From assembly GCA_963978895.1 (NCBI GenBank), contig OZ022238.1, forward strand, positions 10,290,589 to 10,354,588: a stretch of DNA of 64,000 nucleotides. The letters are read 5' to 3'. Both the position numbers and the translations under genes were made by a program. The DNA comes from Erpobdella octoculata (lineage: Eukaryota; Annelida; Clitellata; Hirudinida; Erpobdellidae). A model generated the notes under the pieces. It was not told the DNA's origin, did not search any database, and saw only the letters and a program-made list of their open reading frames with translations. Shown piece after piece: positions 1-12,011 of the stretch (position 1 is the stretch's first letter; the number at the start of each line of letters is the position of its first letter).

Positions 1-273
1 TATATATATATAATTGGTATTGGTCCTTTTCCTTTTTGTGGTCCTCAGTAGAAAAAGTATGGTTGTTGAACAGAGAAATTGGATTGTCAAAAGATTTGTC
101 AGAACCGGGTTAACTTCTGCAAAGTGAGATAAGTCAGTTTTAGAGTCAAGAAAAAGGATTATATTCAAGGAAGAAATAATAAAGTTAAAATAAAATTCGA
201 GAAATATTGTGTTATAAATAACTTCGACTTTAACGTTACGAATCGCTAGAAAGCATATTCCTCTACGTTTACA
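1..273 (+). repeat. 5' LTR (partial) of a Ty3/Gypsy-like element
   Basis: The stretch 14-273 repeats, without any difference I can see, at 2561-2820, where it forms the end of the 3' LTR. The LTR closes with ACA at 271-273. Its first ~340 bp lie before the window, and the window opens in an internal (TA)n tract of the LTR. Identity of the two LTRs over 260 bp points to a very recent insertion. Confidence 0.85.
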
Positions 274-274
274 T

Positions 275-289
275 TGGTGACCTCGACGT
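275..289 (+). promoter_or_regulatory. primer binding site of the LTR element
   Basis: One base after the 5' LTR end the sequence begins TGGTGACCTCGACGT. Starting with TGG matches a tRNA 3' CCA end, as expected for a minus-strand primer site. I did not assign the tRNA. Confidence 0.6.
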
Positions 290-371
290 ATTTACGCATT
301 TTCATCCGTAAATATATTTTCTGAAGTTGTTTGATCACAAGTGACCGAATTTTTTTTTTCTTTTGTGAAAG

Positions 372-2174
372 ATGTCTGACGAGAAATTCATTGCGATGGG
401 ACAGGCTCTAGGCTATACCGGAGTGGATTTAAGGAATTACGTCAAAGAGTTAAAGGATGAAGAAAGGGTTAAGAGAATGGAGGAACGGGAAGAAAAAAAG
501 GCTCAGCAGGAGCGTGAAGATAAAATAGCTCAACAAGAACGTGAAGATAAAATAGCTCAACGTCAACATGAATTAGAATTAAAGAAGCTGGAATTAGAGG
601 CCCTAACAAAAAAAGAGCCAAAGGCGACGGTAGAGGTAACAAAGATTCCATATCCAAAGTTCTCGGAAGGTGACGACGTGGACGCTTTTCTTCTCCGTTT
701 TGAGGCATTGGCCACGGCAAATGATCACCCAAAAAAGGGTTGGGGAATGCTTCTGGGTTCTCTGCTCAGTGCGAAGACATTGGAAGTGTTTGGCCAACTC
801 AGCGATAGTCAGATGCAGGATTACGAGTCGGTAAAAGAGGCACTCCTTCGCCGTTTTGGGAAGTCGGCAGAAGACTACCGCATAAAGTTTCGAGAGTCAA
901 AGCTTGAACCAGAAGAGACTTGGGAACAGTATCTGGTGCGACTGGATAGTTACCTCAGGCGCTGGGTGGATCTCGCGGGTACAAAAAACTATTTGTTTTT
1001 ATTTTTAAAAGAGCAGTTCTTTGGAAAGTGTCCGTCGGGAATGGCTGAGTATTTGTTGGAGAAAGAAAGCGGTGACGTTAATGAGTTAGGTCGCTGGGTT
1101 AACAAGTACAATCAAGCTCACCCAGTCAAAAGCTTGGCAAAAGTCGAAAACATAAGCAGGATTAGCGGAAATCGTAGTCAACCAGACATTGACACGGGAA
1201 TGGTCGGACCACGCTGTTACAATTGCAATAAGCTGGGCCATATGGCAAAGGATTGTCATCAAGCTGGACATTTGGCGAGGGACTACAGTCAAGGCACTCA
1301 AGCAACTCCAGTCATGTGTCAAACGCGTAGAGAGGCCACCATGACACTACCATGCAAAGACTCTGGAGTAGTGAATGCATGCGCGGTCATGGTGTTGGAT
1401 GGTAAAATGAATGAGGTCCAATTAAAATGTGGCTGCTTTTCACCGGTAATAGCAGATGGTTGTTTTCACTCAGGAGAAAAGTTTGAATTAACCAGAGGGT
1501 TTGTGAACAGAAAACCGGTAAAAGTTTTGAGGGACACTGGCTGTACTGCCATAATGGTAAAGGAATCATTAGTGCACCCGCGTCAGATGACCGGAAGAAC
1601 AAGACCCTGTGTTTTGATCGACGGCACAGTTCGGGTAGCTCCAACAGCAGTGGTAAAAATCAAAACAAACTGGTTCAGAGGAACCAGAGAGGTTGTGTGC
1701 ATGAAAAACCTACTTTGTGATCTCGTGCTGGGAAATGTCGAAGGAGTAAGAGGTTTGGATGCAATGGCTGAAGGGAAACGCTTTGGTCAGAAATCCGCTC
1801 TTAACTACGACAGCACTCAGAGGAATGATCGGGTAAATTTTAGAAAATCGTCGGCTAACTCGGAGCTGTATCAAAGCAAGGAAAGAAACACGTCTGCCAT
1901 TTCAAAAGTAGGAAATAAAGTTGAGGCAAAGGTTCAAGCTTTGAATCCGCCAAAGGAAAGACCAAGGCTCAATCTTCTGCCTAGAGGCCAAAATGGAGGG
2001 GTGGGGAAAGATGGAAAGTTGAATTCGGCAATCTTCGGAGATGCCCGCCCTGTTGACACAGCACGCAGAGAGATAGAGAATAAGTTGAAAGTAAACTATT
2101 TCAAAGGCAAGGAGAACATCGGTGCTGACTTTCTTAGTCGTAAAGAGAGTGACGATGTAATCAAGAAACACTGA
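372..2174 (+). CDS. Gag-protease polyprotein of a non-autonomous LTR retrotransposon
   Basis: Open frame of 600 codons between two LTRs. Residues 1-80 are a charged, probably coiled-coil segment with a QEREDKIAQ repeat. Residues ~85-250 look like a Gag capsid region. A zinc knuckle CX2CX4HX4C is at C282, C285, H290 and C295; a second knuckle after it has lost its last cysteine. A retropepsin-type protease follows, with DTG at 388-390 and DLVLGN as the second conserved motif. There is no reverse transcriptase or integrase. Instead residues ~578-592 read KGKENIGADFLSRK, the motif normally found at the RNase H end of pol, and a stop follows. The RT core therefore appears to have been removed in frame. 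The element would need enzymes from a relative. Ty3/Gypsy assignment comes from Gag-protease order and the RNase H tail. Confidence 0.8.
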   Translation: MSDEKFIAMGQALGYTGVDLRNYVKELKDEERVKRMEEREEKKAQQEREDKIAQQEREDKIAQRQHELELKKLELEALTKKEPKATVEVTKIPYPKFSEGDDVDAFLLRFEALATANDHPKKGWGMLLGSLLSAKTLEVFGQLSDSQMQDYESVKEALLRRFGKSAEDYRIKFRESKLEPEETWEQYLVRLDSYLRRWVDLAGTKNYLFLFLKEQFFGKCPSGMAEYLLEKESGDVNELGRWVNKYNQAHPVKSLAKVENISRISGNRSQPDIDTGMVGPRCYNCNKLGHMAKDCHQAGHLARDYSQGTQATPVMCQTRREATMTLPCKDSGVVNACAVMVLDGKMNEVQLKCGCFSPVIADGCFHSGEKFELTRGFVNRKPVKVLRDTGCTAIMVKESLVHPRQMTGRTRPCVLIDGTVRVAPTAVVKIKTNWFRGTREVVCMKNLLCDLVLGNVEGVRGLDAMAEGKRFGQKSALNYDSTQRNDRVNFRKSSANSELYQSKERNTSAISKVGNKVEAKVQALNPPKERPRLNLLPRGQNGGVGKDGKLNSAIFGDARPVDTARREIENKLKVNYFKGKENIGADFLSRKESDDVIKKH

Positions 2175-2190
2175 CGCGTTTCTTTTTTTC

Positions 2191-2204
2191 GAAGAGGGGG
2201 GATA
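2191..2204 (+). promoter_or_regulatory. polypurine tract
   Basis: The purine run GAAGAGGGGGGATA lies directly before the TG that starts the 3' LTR at 2205. This is the expected plus-strand primer position. Confidence 0.7.
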
Positions 2205-2513
2205 TGTAAGATGAAGATGATTCATCTTACGTATTTTCATAGTATTTGTTTACTTTATTTTATTATGTGTGCATATTCTGGTTGTGTTGAAACAATAGTC
2301 ATTTATGTATGAATGTATCTGCGTGTATATGTGTGTATATGTGTGTATATATATGTATATATATATGTATATGTATGTATATGTGTATATTTGTGCTCCG
2401 GTGACATTGTGTGTGCGTATAATTTTTGTATCATTAATGTATATATATGTATATGTGTGTTTGAGTGTATATATACATGGATGAATGTATGTATGTGTAT
2501 ATGTATATGTATG

Positions 2514-2544
<31 letters not shown>

Positions 2545-2813
2545 GTATATATATATATAATTGGTATTGGTCCTTTTCCTTTTTGTGGTCCTCAGTAGAA
2601 AAAGTATGGTTGTTGAACAGAGAAATTGGATTGTCAAAAGATTTGTCAGAACCGGGTTAACTTCTGCAAAGTGAGATAAGTCAGTTTTAGAGTCAAGAAA
2701 AAGGATTATATTCAAGGAAGAAATAATAAAGTTAAAATAAAATTCGAGAAATATTGTGTTATAAATAACTTCGACTTTAACGTTACGAATCGCTAGAAAG
2801 CATATTCCTCTAC

Positions 2814-2820
<7 letters not shown>
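2205..2820 (+). repeat. 3' LTR of the Gag-protease element
   Basis: 616 bp bounded by TGTAAG and TTTACA (TG...CA). It contains a tract of TATA and TGTA repeats at ~2320-2560, which produces spurious tyrosine-rich frames. A (TA)n run follows at 2821-2849, so a target-site duplication cannot be read. The ORF, polypurine tract and LTR together define an element of about 3.2 kb. Confidence 0.85.
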
Positions 2821-2849
<29 letters not shown>

Positions 2850-2852
<3 letters not shown>

Positions 2853-4066
2853 CAAAATTAAGTATGAAACTTCCTGATTTGTACTGTAAACTTTTCTACT
2901 GTTAATTATAATCTGCTTCCTGCTGAGTGAGTGATTTAAGAAAAGAAAGAAATCAAGTCAAACAGTTGTTGGGTTTTTCCCATAATTATGTCATTAGATG
3001 ATGTTGAAGTTGATGTATTGAATACTCTTACATATTTCCGATTCAGTTCTCATTAAATCTATCTTTATTAATATTTTACGTTTGATTATGGTCGAGTTTC
3101 ATTTGGTGTGATTTCGGCCATCATTGTTCTTTAATCATTGTGATGGAAAGAAGAGGAGAAGAACATCTATATAAAGACTGGATTGTCTGAACCGAATATT
3201 GGCTTTGCTTGTAAACAATGAAAAAAACATTAATAAGCCAATAAGAAAAAACTGAATATCAGCTTTGTTTGTACACAACGATGTCATGCTTTGTTTCAAT
3301 TTTTTTTTAATTTTGTTTTGATTTGTTTCATTGTCAGAATCAGTCCAACCTAGCTTGCAAGCTGCAATTTCATCCACGCCACACTGTTCCCATCTTCATT
3401 CTTTTATTTTCCTATTTCATAAGATTATTTTGTTCTCTATTTACATACATATAACTAATGTTTTATAAATGTGTTTTTGTGATCAAGATCAGCAGTAACC
3501 TAAGTTACCATTATTATTATCATTATCATCATCATCATCATCTTTGGCTTAATAATGTTACATATTTATAGTTTGAGGAAAAGTAAGCTTGTTTTTAAAT
3601 TTTATATTTTTGAATTTTATATTTAATGTTAGTCACCAGAGGGCAGCATGTATTCATTGGTTATACTCTTGTTTAATGACATTTGGTAAAAACAATGTTA
3701 TTTTGCATTTTAAGTTCTCATATATATTTATACATACCTACATGCATAATTTCCGATGTATGTATGTTAGAACTTCATCTAATGCTATTATCATAAGACA
3801 TCAGTAATTATACATATTGATATTTTGATAAATCTGCAGTTTTGTATGGCTTATCTCTAGTATTTCATAATATATAGATGATTTCAGGTAGAGTGATAGA
3901 CGTGCATGCCTGATTTGCTTGTATCTTAGTTAAGATCTGTGCTCTATATGTGCATGTATTTCTGATGAATTTTCATTTTTTGAATTTGTATCTATTTTGT
4001 TATCAATTTTTTAGTAGTAGTAACTCTTGTATTTAATTATTGAATAAAATAAAGTTTTTTTTTCAG
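2850..4066. other. no gene recognised
   Basis: AT-rich sequence with a short (ATT/ATC)n tract near 3510-3545. I looked here for Ig exons of the receptor whose membrane exon starts at 4067 and found none. It is probably intron. Confidence 0.4.
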
Positions 4067-5022
<956 letters not shown>

Positions 5023-5063
5023 CGGCCTGAAAGATAATGAGAATCCTGCCAATCTTCATTTTT

Positions 5064-5448
5064 AATGCTTGAATATTAGATGAGGTGTGTTGTGCTTGTG
5101 AATTAATAAAATTCTCGAAGTGGTCGGGTTTTGTTAATCTATAACAGTAAGGACAGTAAACAAAAAAAACTATACAAAATTTATCCAAAATGAAAAACAT
5201 AACAAAAAAACTTAACAGATTGATAGCAATACACCTGAAACAATAATAAAACATTCACATTTTCAATTATAATTTATGATACCCTTGTTCAGTTAGAGAA
5301 AAAATGTAAACAGAGAAGACTAAAATGATTTTTATTATAAGCCTTATAAGTGTGTTAAAAGCATTTTAAATAGATTAACAAAACCCGACCACTTCGAGAA
5401 TTTTATTAATTCACAAGCACAACACACCTCATCTAATATTCAAGCATT
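5064..5448. repeat. perfect 78-bp inverted repeat
   Basis: Arm 5064-5141 is the exact reverse complement of 5371-5448, with a 229-bp spacer. Each arm includes GAATTAATAAAATTC, and another AATAAA is at 5244-5249 in the spacer. The left arm starts 42 bp after the TAG of the receptor tail gene, so the structure probably lies in its 3' UTR or just beyond it. Confidence 0.9.
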
Positions 5449-6769
5449 AGAAACTATGCTGTTCAGCACACTTTTAATTGTTTTTATCATATTCTGCTCA
5501 ATAATAAATAAATTATTTTTTCTTTTGCAGTCTATTATTTTCCCATTATGACTCCACATGGGGGAGAGCAGAGTAGAAAGTCATTTCAAATATGTATTTA
5601 ACTTGTGGAAGTGACCATTGCTACAGATAATTTTGGCAACGTGGTCAGGAATAATTTTATGTGGAGTTCTGAGATCGGGTATTACTTCGCCCAGAAAAAA
5701 TGCTTTCAAAACCAAATGGCGCTTCACTGTACTCATTCTCTCTTACATCGCAAAAATTTTTTAAATGGAAGTTATGGTCAAAGAATGTGAGCCTCTAGTT
5801 TAGAGTATTTTTGCTGCTGGAAGTTAGCAACGCCTAGGGCAACGATCTTCGGCAACGAATTTGCGCAGTATGAAGTTTGGAAAGAATCGGGCAACGATTG
5901 TTGTTGTCAAAAAACTTAAAGACCTACAGCAGCAGTATGGGCAGTGCAATTTCCATGTATGCCCATTCTGCGAAAAATTGCTCATGACGGTTTATTAAAT
6001 AATGTTAAGGTCGCCATTGACGGTCATCTGGGCAAGTCCTTTCAGCCTTGTCTGGCCCATTGTAGGGCCGTAACCAGGAATTTGGAAGTGGGGAACCAAG
6101 AACCTTTTGGGGGCATTGTATACATTTTCTGTTTACATAAGCTGCAAATTCTAGCTATTTGACCCTCAAAATGTGCTTCATGCAAAAAACAGGTTTAGCG
6201 ATTGAAATTTGGATCTTATTCTACCATATTTAATTGCATTTGAAAATATTCTGAATCAACAACATGGGAACTTACCGAAGCATGTAAATAAAACAATTAC
6301 ACAGCTTTTAAAAATAATTATAATTTACACAAAAAACTTTATAAAAAACACATCACATGGATCATAATGTCAGAGAACAATACGGCGCGATATCTGGGCA
6401 AACTTTTTACAAAAGTGTTCAGATCTACTTATAGTTTAAAATCCTTCTCAAAAGCAAGTATTACCAGTTGAAATTTACGCTCAAGGTCTATTGATTTACG
6501 ATAAGGCCGCAGAATCTGCGTGAGAGTGGGGAAACCATAGATTTTCTCTGTTGTTTTTGACAATCATTGCAATTTTAGCCAGTCCATCTTTGAGCAAATA
6601 ATCGCTTTACTGTGTCACCTCCATATGTGTTTCCACAAAATTTTGGCGGAAAAACATACAATTGCTAACCTAAGCTGAAAAACTTTTTCATCTTTATCTC
6701 TGATTCCATAGCGTGCTCAACCACAAGATGGAGTTGGTGCAGCCCCGCAACTACTTAGAAGGTCTTTCG
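5449..6769. other. no gene recognised; possible decayed transposon
   Basis: Short open stretches near 5605-5790 and 5944-6162 have no motif I know. The phrase GGGCCGTAACCAGG near 6065 resembles the end-like sequence near 10250 on the other strand, so old hAT-type DNA is possible. Confidence 0.3.
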
Positions 6770-7390
6770 CCACCCCCTGGAAAATTTTAAGATATGTAGT
6801 TTTTTGAAATTAAACACCTGTTAACCGTTACACAAGTACATAGCAGGATAAATCAGCCAAATTATAAGATAAGGCAGCGGATTTCGCCCCCCCTGAAAAA
6901 TTCTAAGACATGTACTTTTTTAAACTTTATAAATTTGTTAATTTTTAGCTAGATAAAGCAGCGTACTTCGCCCTCTAAGCTTAGTACTTTATTGAAGCTT
7001 AGTGCTTTATTGAACTTTATAAACCTGTAAGCCGATAAACAGGTACATAGCTAGATAAAACAACGTATTTCGCCCTCTCCCAAATTTCTAAGCTATTATG
7101 TACCCACTTTTTTGAACTTTATAAACCTGTTAACCGTTATACAAGTTCATATCTAGATAAGGCAGCGAATTTCGCCCCCTGAAATATTCTAAGAGATGTA
7201 CTTTTTTGTACTTTATAAACCTGTTAATTTTTAGCTAGATAAGGCAGCGTATTTGGCCCTCCCCCTTTCTGAGAAATTCTAAGCTATGTACTTTTTGAAC
7301 TTTATAAGCCTGTAAACCGTTATACAGGTACATAGCTGGCTAAAGCAGCGTATTTTGCTTCCTTAAAAAATCTTTTTTTACAGGCTTTTA
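6770..7390. repeat. degenerate ~100-bp tandem repeat
   Basis: About six diverged units share the order: ACTTTATAAACCTGTTAACC, a 'TACATAGCTAGATAA' phrase, 'GGCAGCGTATTTCGCCC', then 'AATTCTAAG.TATGTAC'. Units differ by indels, so this is an old minisatellite. Confidence 0.75.
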
Positions 7391-7790
7391 TTAACTTTCA
7401 CTTGTCCGGATGTCAATGGGATGTCCGCGAACGTTTAGATGCTCGGAAGATCATTATAAAATTCACCTACTTCAAAAAAATTTATAGTTGGAGTGTTGGG
7501 TATCTATCACCACACCAGCAATATATAGTATTTTGTATCCAAACGGTTAAACGTATTAACGCATCACCACAAACATCTCAGAAAAACATTGGGGTGCAAC
7601 TTGTTCTTAGGGCCCACCTACTTTTTCAAAAAATTTTTTTAAATTTTAAAGCCTTTTTTTACTTTAAAAAAAAAATCTGATGGCCAGAGTTGCTTTTTCA
7701 AAAAAATTTCAAATTCATTTTTTCATTTTTCCTCTAAAAAAGCTGATAGCTGATGACCGGTGGGGGGGGTTATCCGGAGGTACATTTTTA

Positions 7791-7914
7791 ATAAACCACT
7801 CACCATTCTAGGTTTGCCCAATAAACCATCATAGAGTTTAGTGGGCATATCCATAAACAACTCACCATTTCAGGTTTGCCCAATAAACCATCATAGAGTT
7901 TAGTGGGAATATCC
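7791..7914. repeat. 62-bp direct tandem duplication
   Basis: 7791-7852 and 7853-7914 are nearly identical; both contain GGTTTGCCCAATAAACCATC. The rest of 7391-8444 shows no gene. Confidence 0.85.
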
Positions 7915-8444
7915 ATAAAAAAGACTCACTCCAACCTCAAAAACCCAAAATATCAGAATAGATGCTTGAACTGTACCTATATAAAATTGCAGATTGTTTA
8001 AATTAAAAAACAAAAAAAAATAATTCTGTAATGCAAATATTTAAGATAGATATTTATTATTTTTATTTATGCACTTTTTATTTTTTTTAATTATGCACTT
8101 TTTGTTGTTTTATTTTTATAAACCCCCTCCCCCAAAACTAAAGCAACATTGACAAATTTTTAACAAAGGTGCCCAGGAATAAAGATCAATCAAATCTGAT
8201 CTAAAACTATCATTAATATCCATTACAGTTCCAATCACCGTAACAAAGCAAGATTTTACTATACGGTGTAAAAAACATTAGCAGGCATATATAAAACTAT
8301 TCCAGCCAATGAAAAGTAGACACATCGTGGAAATCCAAAATTAAGTCATAAAAATAATAAAAAATATGGGTGTTCCTGATGCAACCTGGTTTTACATATA
8401 CATTAAATATATACATTTACATTGTCATTTCAAATCCCGATATA

Positions 8445-9550
8445 CAGGGACGTTATTTGCGGGGGGAAGGGGGGCAGTTGCCCCCCTAAGGTTTTAACAA
8501 CAAAAAATTATTTTAGAAAAATAGTTACAAAGTTTTTGGAGAAGATTTTGAAAAAGTTTTTTGAAAAGTAGCTGCGAATAGTTGTCATCTACTCTTTTGT
8601 GAGAAAAGTGTTTTAAGTTTGGAATTTTTTAAGCAGCTATCAAAGCTAGATGCATGATTTTGGGAACATGGAACTGCGCCTTGCATTAGCAAATAGGCAG
8701 TATGGATTTTATAATTTTAGTTTATTGATTTTCATTTAAAGACATTAAAATGTTTGTATAGACAACTATTTTTTCAGAATGTGTTTTTCCATTTCATCAG
8801 TGTAACCTAAAAAATTGTACTCACAAATCATTGATCAGAGTTGGTACCAAACTAGAGTCCTGCACGGGACCTGCTCAGTGCGGGACTTCATGTAAGGGTT
8901 ACAAAACGGATTGGGCCAGATCAAAATTAGCATGGGTCGAGGCTATTTAGCTGAGCCGTGGATTTTGTGGTAATGGGCTTGGGATTTTGTATCTATATAA
9001 CTGGTAAGGTTAAAAAAATCGGTCTTTTCAGGGATTTGAGAAATAAATAGCACATTTGGTAAGGCTGCTTACACCAATATTTACACAAGTTTAAAAAATA
9101 AGTCAAGACAACCCAGTAACTGCCGTGGCGTAGCTAGAGTTTTTGGCACCCTGGGCAAAGTCTTAGGAATACGCCCCTAGAAATTCCTATCTTTAAACTG
9201 TTTCACCAAACAGAGCTGATGATTGGGTGGAGCAATTGTACTTTTCCAAAATTTTTGTGAAAACATTAAACACTTTTACTTCCAAAATTAGCTGATGAAC
9301 GGGGGCACATGATGTGGGTTCTCACATAAATCCGTCACTGGCAACAACTTACTTTTTTCTCCAGTCCCAGTTTTTTGGGAAAAAAGTGTATAAAGTTTTA
9401 ATAAATTTTTTAAAAGTATCTATGACTACCCCCTCCCCGTCTATCTGTTATTTTAGAAAGAAAAATAAAGCATTAAAAAATCAAATTTTGGAATCTGTGG
9501 GTTTTATAAAGTTGTTTGCCCCCTAAGGTTTTGCTGAAATGACGCCCCTG
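8445..9550. mobile_element. non-autonomous hAT-type element
   Basis: Left end CAGGGACGTTATTT, right end AAATGACGCCCCTG (reverse complement CAGGGGCGTCATTT). Flanks are CCGATATA (8437-8444) and TCGATATA (9551-9558), an 8-bp target-site duplication with one mismatch, typical of hAT. The termini continue with GGGGGCAGTTGCCCCC-type GC-rich sequence. No transposase domain was seen inside; a possible nested end with GTGGCGTAGCTAG is at ~9126. Confidence 0.7.
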
Positions 9551-9559
9551 TCGATATAA

Positions 9560-10250
9560 TTTTAGTGTTTTTTTAACCATTTTCATTTTGCCCCCTTTAG
9601 CGATAGCTCGCCCCCCGAGCATGACGTATAGTTGCGGGGCTTAGTTAGTGATTATAGCAGTGCATGTACGGAATTCGGCGGCCCATTGTGTGTTTCAATA
9701 TTTTCTGGACACTTCCTTTCCCGCCGGTCATTATACTGGCTCCGTAATAACATTGACTCAAAATTCGATCGGGGTCCTGCTGCTGAGCCTGAAGGTCTGA
9801 ACGTGTCAAGCTTTTAGCATCTAACTCACTAGCCTTGATCATTGAGATCATGTGCTCTACTGCTTTCCCACCGCGCACATAGCGAATGACAATCGACATA
9901 TCCTCAACATTGTACTGATCTCGAGTTTCGTCGCACTTGATCGAATGTCAGAATCTTTGCATTCTTCAACAGTCAAAACTTGAACCATCGATGCCATCAA
10001 TTCAATTACCTCATTTTGGATAAGAGGCGATATTTACTTGGCATTTTGAGGCATGTTTTGTGAAAACTTACCTAATTTATCATCTTTCGCCAAAGCAAAT
10101 TCAAACAACTTATTAAATAAGCCACCTAATTTTTTTTTAATTGGACAGCAATACAAAAAACTGGGGAAGGCTGATTGAGCTGGGGGCCAAACAAAAACTG
10201 GAGGGCCTGAACAAAACTGGGGGCCTAGGCCCTCCGGCCTCATAGCAGGT
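9560..10250 (-). pseudogene. hAT-like transposase fragment (DUF4371/ZMYM-type)
   Basis: On the minus strand 9899-9645 reads ...SQCYYGASIMTGGKGSVQ... then PYMHCYNH, resembling the 'YDGASNMSG...VHCxAH' block of DUF4371-type hAT transposases. The frame is cut at the boundary of the element ending at 9550. Upstream to ~10250 the strand carries AGGCCGGAGGGCCTAGGCCC, like a GC-rich element end. No intact frame remains. Confidence 0.55.
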
Positions 10251-10430
10251 TACGGCTATGGTGCATGGTGCGTAGATAATTTTTTCAAAGAATTCTATTT
10301 TCTCCTCCCAAAATAACTACGGTTATTTTCTAGAAACCAGGTATTTCACCCAATATATGTAAATTGATACTCTGGTAAGGGATGCATTTTTACATCCCTC
10401 TCTGCTTGTACCTATGTATTTATATAAATA

Positions 10431-10495
10431 CTAGAGATAGCCCGTCAAAAATGACGGCGCCCTTTCAATAGTAAACAAAATTATATATATATATA
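10431..10495 (-). mobile_element. Helitron 3' end, family III
   Basis: Read on the minus strand it ends CCGTCA-TTTT-TGACGG, seven bases, then CTAG followed by T. A short hairpin just before CTRR, inserted at A^T, is the Helitron 3' signature. Confidence 0.6.
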
Positions 10496-10680
10496 CTAGC
10501 TGACCCAGCAAACGTTGTTTTGCCTAATAAATTATTTTGGTTTTCTAATTAAAAGTTTAATGTTCAAAATTATGACAATTTTAAAAAAGTCAAGATGCTC
10601 TCCCGTTCCCGTTGTGTACGTTTGGTAGGTCTGAGGATAGGTACACAAAAAATTTCATAAAAATCGGTTCAGCCGTTTCG
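10496..10680 (-). mobile_element. Helitron 3' end, family I, with internal segment
   Basis: The minus strand ends GCAAA-ACAACG-TTTGC, eight bases, CTAG. Further inside is the segment AAAATCGGTTCAGCCGTTTC (10660-10679), also present at ~25045 and ~36685. Confidence 0.65.
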
Positions 10681-10732
10681 GAGGAGTTTATATATATATA
10701 ATATAAGCCGAAATCAGACAGACAGACTCATA

Positions 10733-10926
10733 TCTATATATATAAAAATGAATGTTTGTTTGTATGTATGTATGTATGTATGTCCTTTATGCATTGCTAC
10801 ACCATTCATCCGATCATAATGAAATTTTCACACAACTTTGAGAGTCAAGGAGAATCAAATATAGAAAAAAAAATTGAAATCCGTCACAAAATGAGCGGAG
10901 CGGAGCGGGTGACTTAGCGGGAACTA

Positions 10927-11018
<92 letters not shown>

Positions 11019-11241
11019 TACATATACATACATATACATACATAAATGAGCGAAAACGGGAACGGGAAGCCAACTGAGAGCGAAAGATAGAGCGGGAAAG
11101 GGAAAACGACCGAGAGCGGGAAAGCGACCGGAAGCGGAAAAGCGACCGGGAACGGGAAAGCGGAGAAGGAAACGGGAGCGAGAGAGACAAACAATAGAAA
11201 AACCTCTAAAAACCCCGGGCAACGCTGGGTGCCCCCGTTAG
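10733..11241 (+). mobile_element. complete non-autonomous Helitron, family II
   Basis: Starts TCTATATATATAAAAATG after an A (10732). It carries the conserved 5' block (GCATTGCTACACCATTCATC ... CCGTCACAAAATGAGCGGAG), an expanded (TA)n at ~10927-11014, a purine-rich GCGGGAA minisatellite (11045-11185), and ends CCCGG-GCAACG-CTGGG ... CCGTTAG before T. The terminal TTAG is a one-base variant of CTAG. No protein is encoded. Confidence 0.75.
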
Positions 11242-11935
11242 TCTATATATTTAAAACTCAAATACCACTGACTGACTGACTCATCACAAAATCGCAAAAA
11301 CCACAGAACGGATTGTGATGAAAATTGGAACATATCTTTCTCTTGAGTTTTAAGTGGTCACTTAGAAAGGGTTTTGAAAAATTCGGCCTGGATCGCCTTA
11401 TTTTGAAGAATATACAATGCATAATCTGTTACTATAGAAACGCGTCGGGTGGGTTAAATGCTGACCGCGGACTTATTAATTGAATAAAAGTTTAAAAAAA
11501 TATAGAAATTTTTTGTTATTTATTAATTATAATTACAATTAAAATTCAACCGAATAATAGTTGCGCTAATTGGTAATTGCGTAATAGAATTCATATTTAG
11601 TTTACGTAACAACGTTTGAAGGCTTCAAGCAAGTTTCAACCAGTTTTAGCAAATCTATTTTACGTTTTGAAGGGCTAAAATAAGTTAGGAAAGAATGAAA
11701 AAAAATGAGCGGGAACGGGAGAGCAAGCGGAAACGGGAGAGCAAGCGGGAACGGGAAAAGCGTCCGGGAACGGGAAAACGATTGGGAACAAAAAAGCGAC
11801 CGGGAACGGGAGGGCAAACGGGAGCGGGAAAGCGACCGGGAGCGGGAAAGCGGCCGGTAACGGAAAAGCGGTCGGGAACGGAAAAGCGGCCGGGAACGGG
11901 AAGCGCTGAAGTGTATTTCCTCACCAAGAATTTCT
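11242..11935 (+). mobile_element. 5' part of a second Helitron, directly abutting the first
   Basis: Begins TCTATATATTTAAAACTC immediately after the previous element's last G. Its interior (TTTACGTAACAACGTTTGAA ... and the GCGGGAACGGG minisatellite at 11700-11905) recurs inverted at 18790-19022. The 3' hairpin and CTAG are missing, so it is truncated. Confidence 0.6.
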
Positions 11936-12011
11936 GGATCCGCCACTGGGTACCGGGGGAATAAATAATTTAATCACATTGCACGGGTAATTGGGGCAAA
12001 TACAGGACTAG

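Noticed and set aside
469..1644. Minus-strand ORFs opposite the Gag-protease frame
   Set aside because: Shadow frames of the long plus-strand ORF with no domain text.
6058..10260. A 4.2-kb hAT element joining GGGCCGTAACC near 6065 to its inverted likeness near 10250
   Set aside because: The similarity is short and no target duplication was visible; kept only as a remark.
10814..11964. RSRSLFRSR-like 'SR-rich' proteins (also 24242, 25135, 54764)
   Set aside because: They come from the GCGGGAA minisatellite in Helitrons and are open in several frames.
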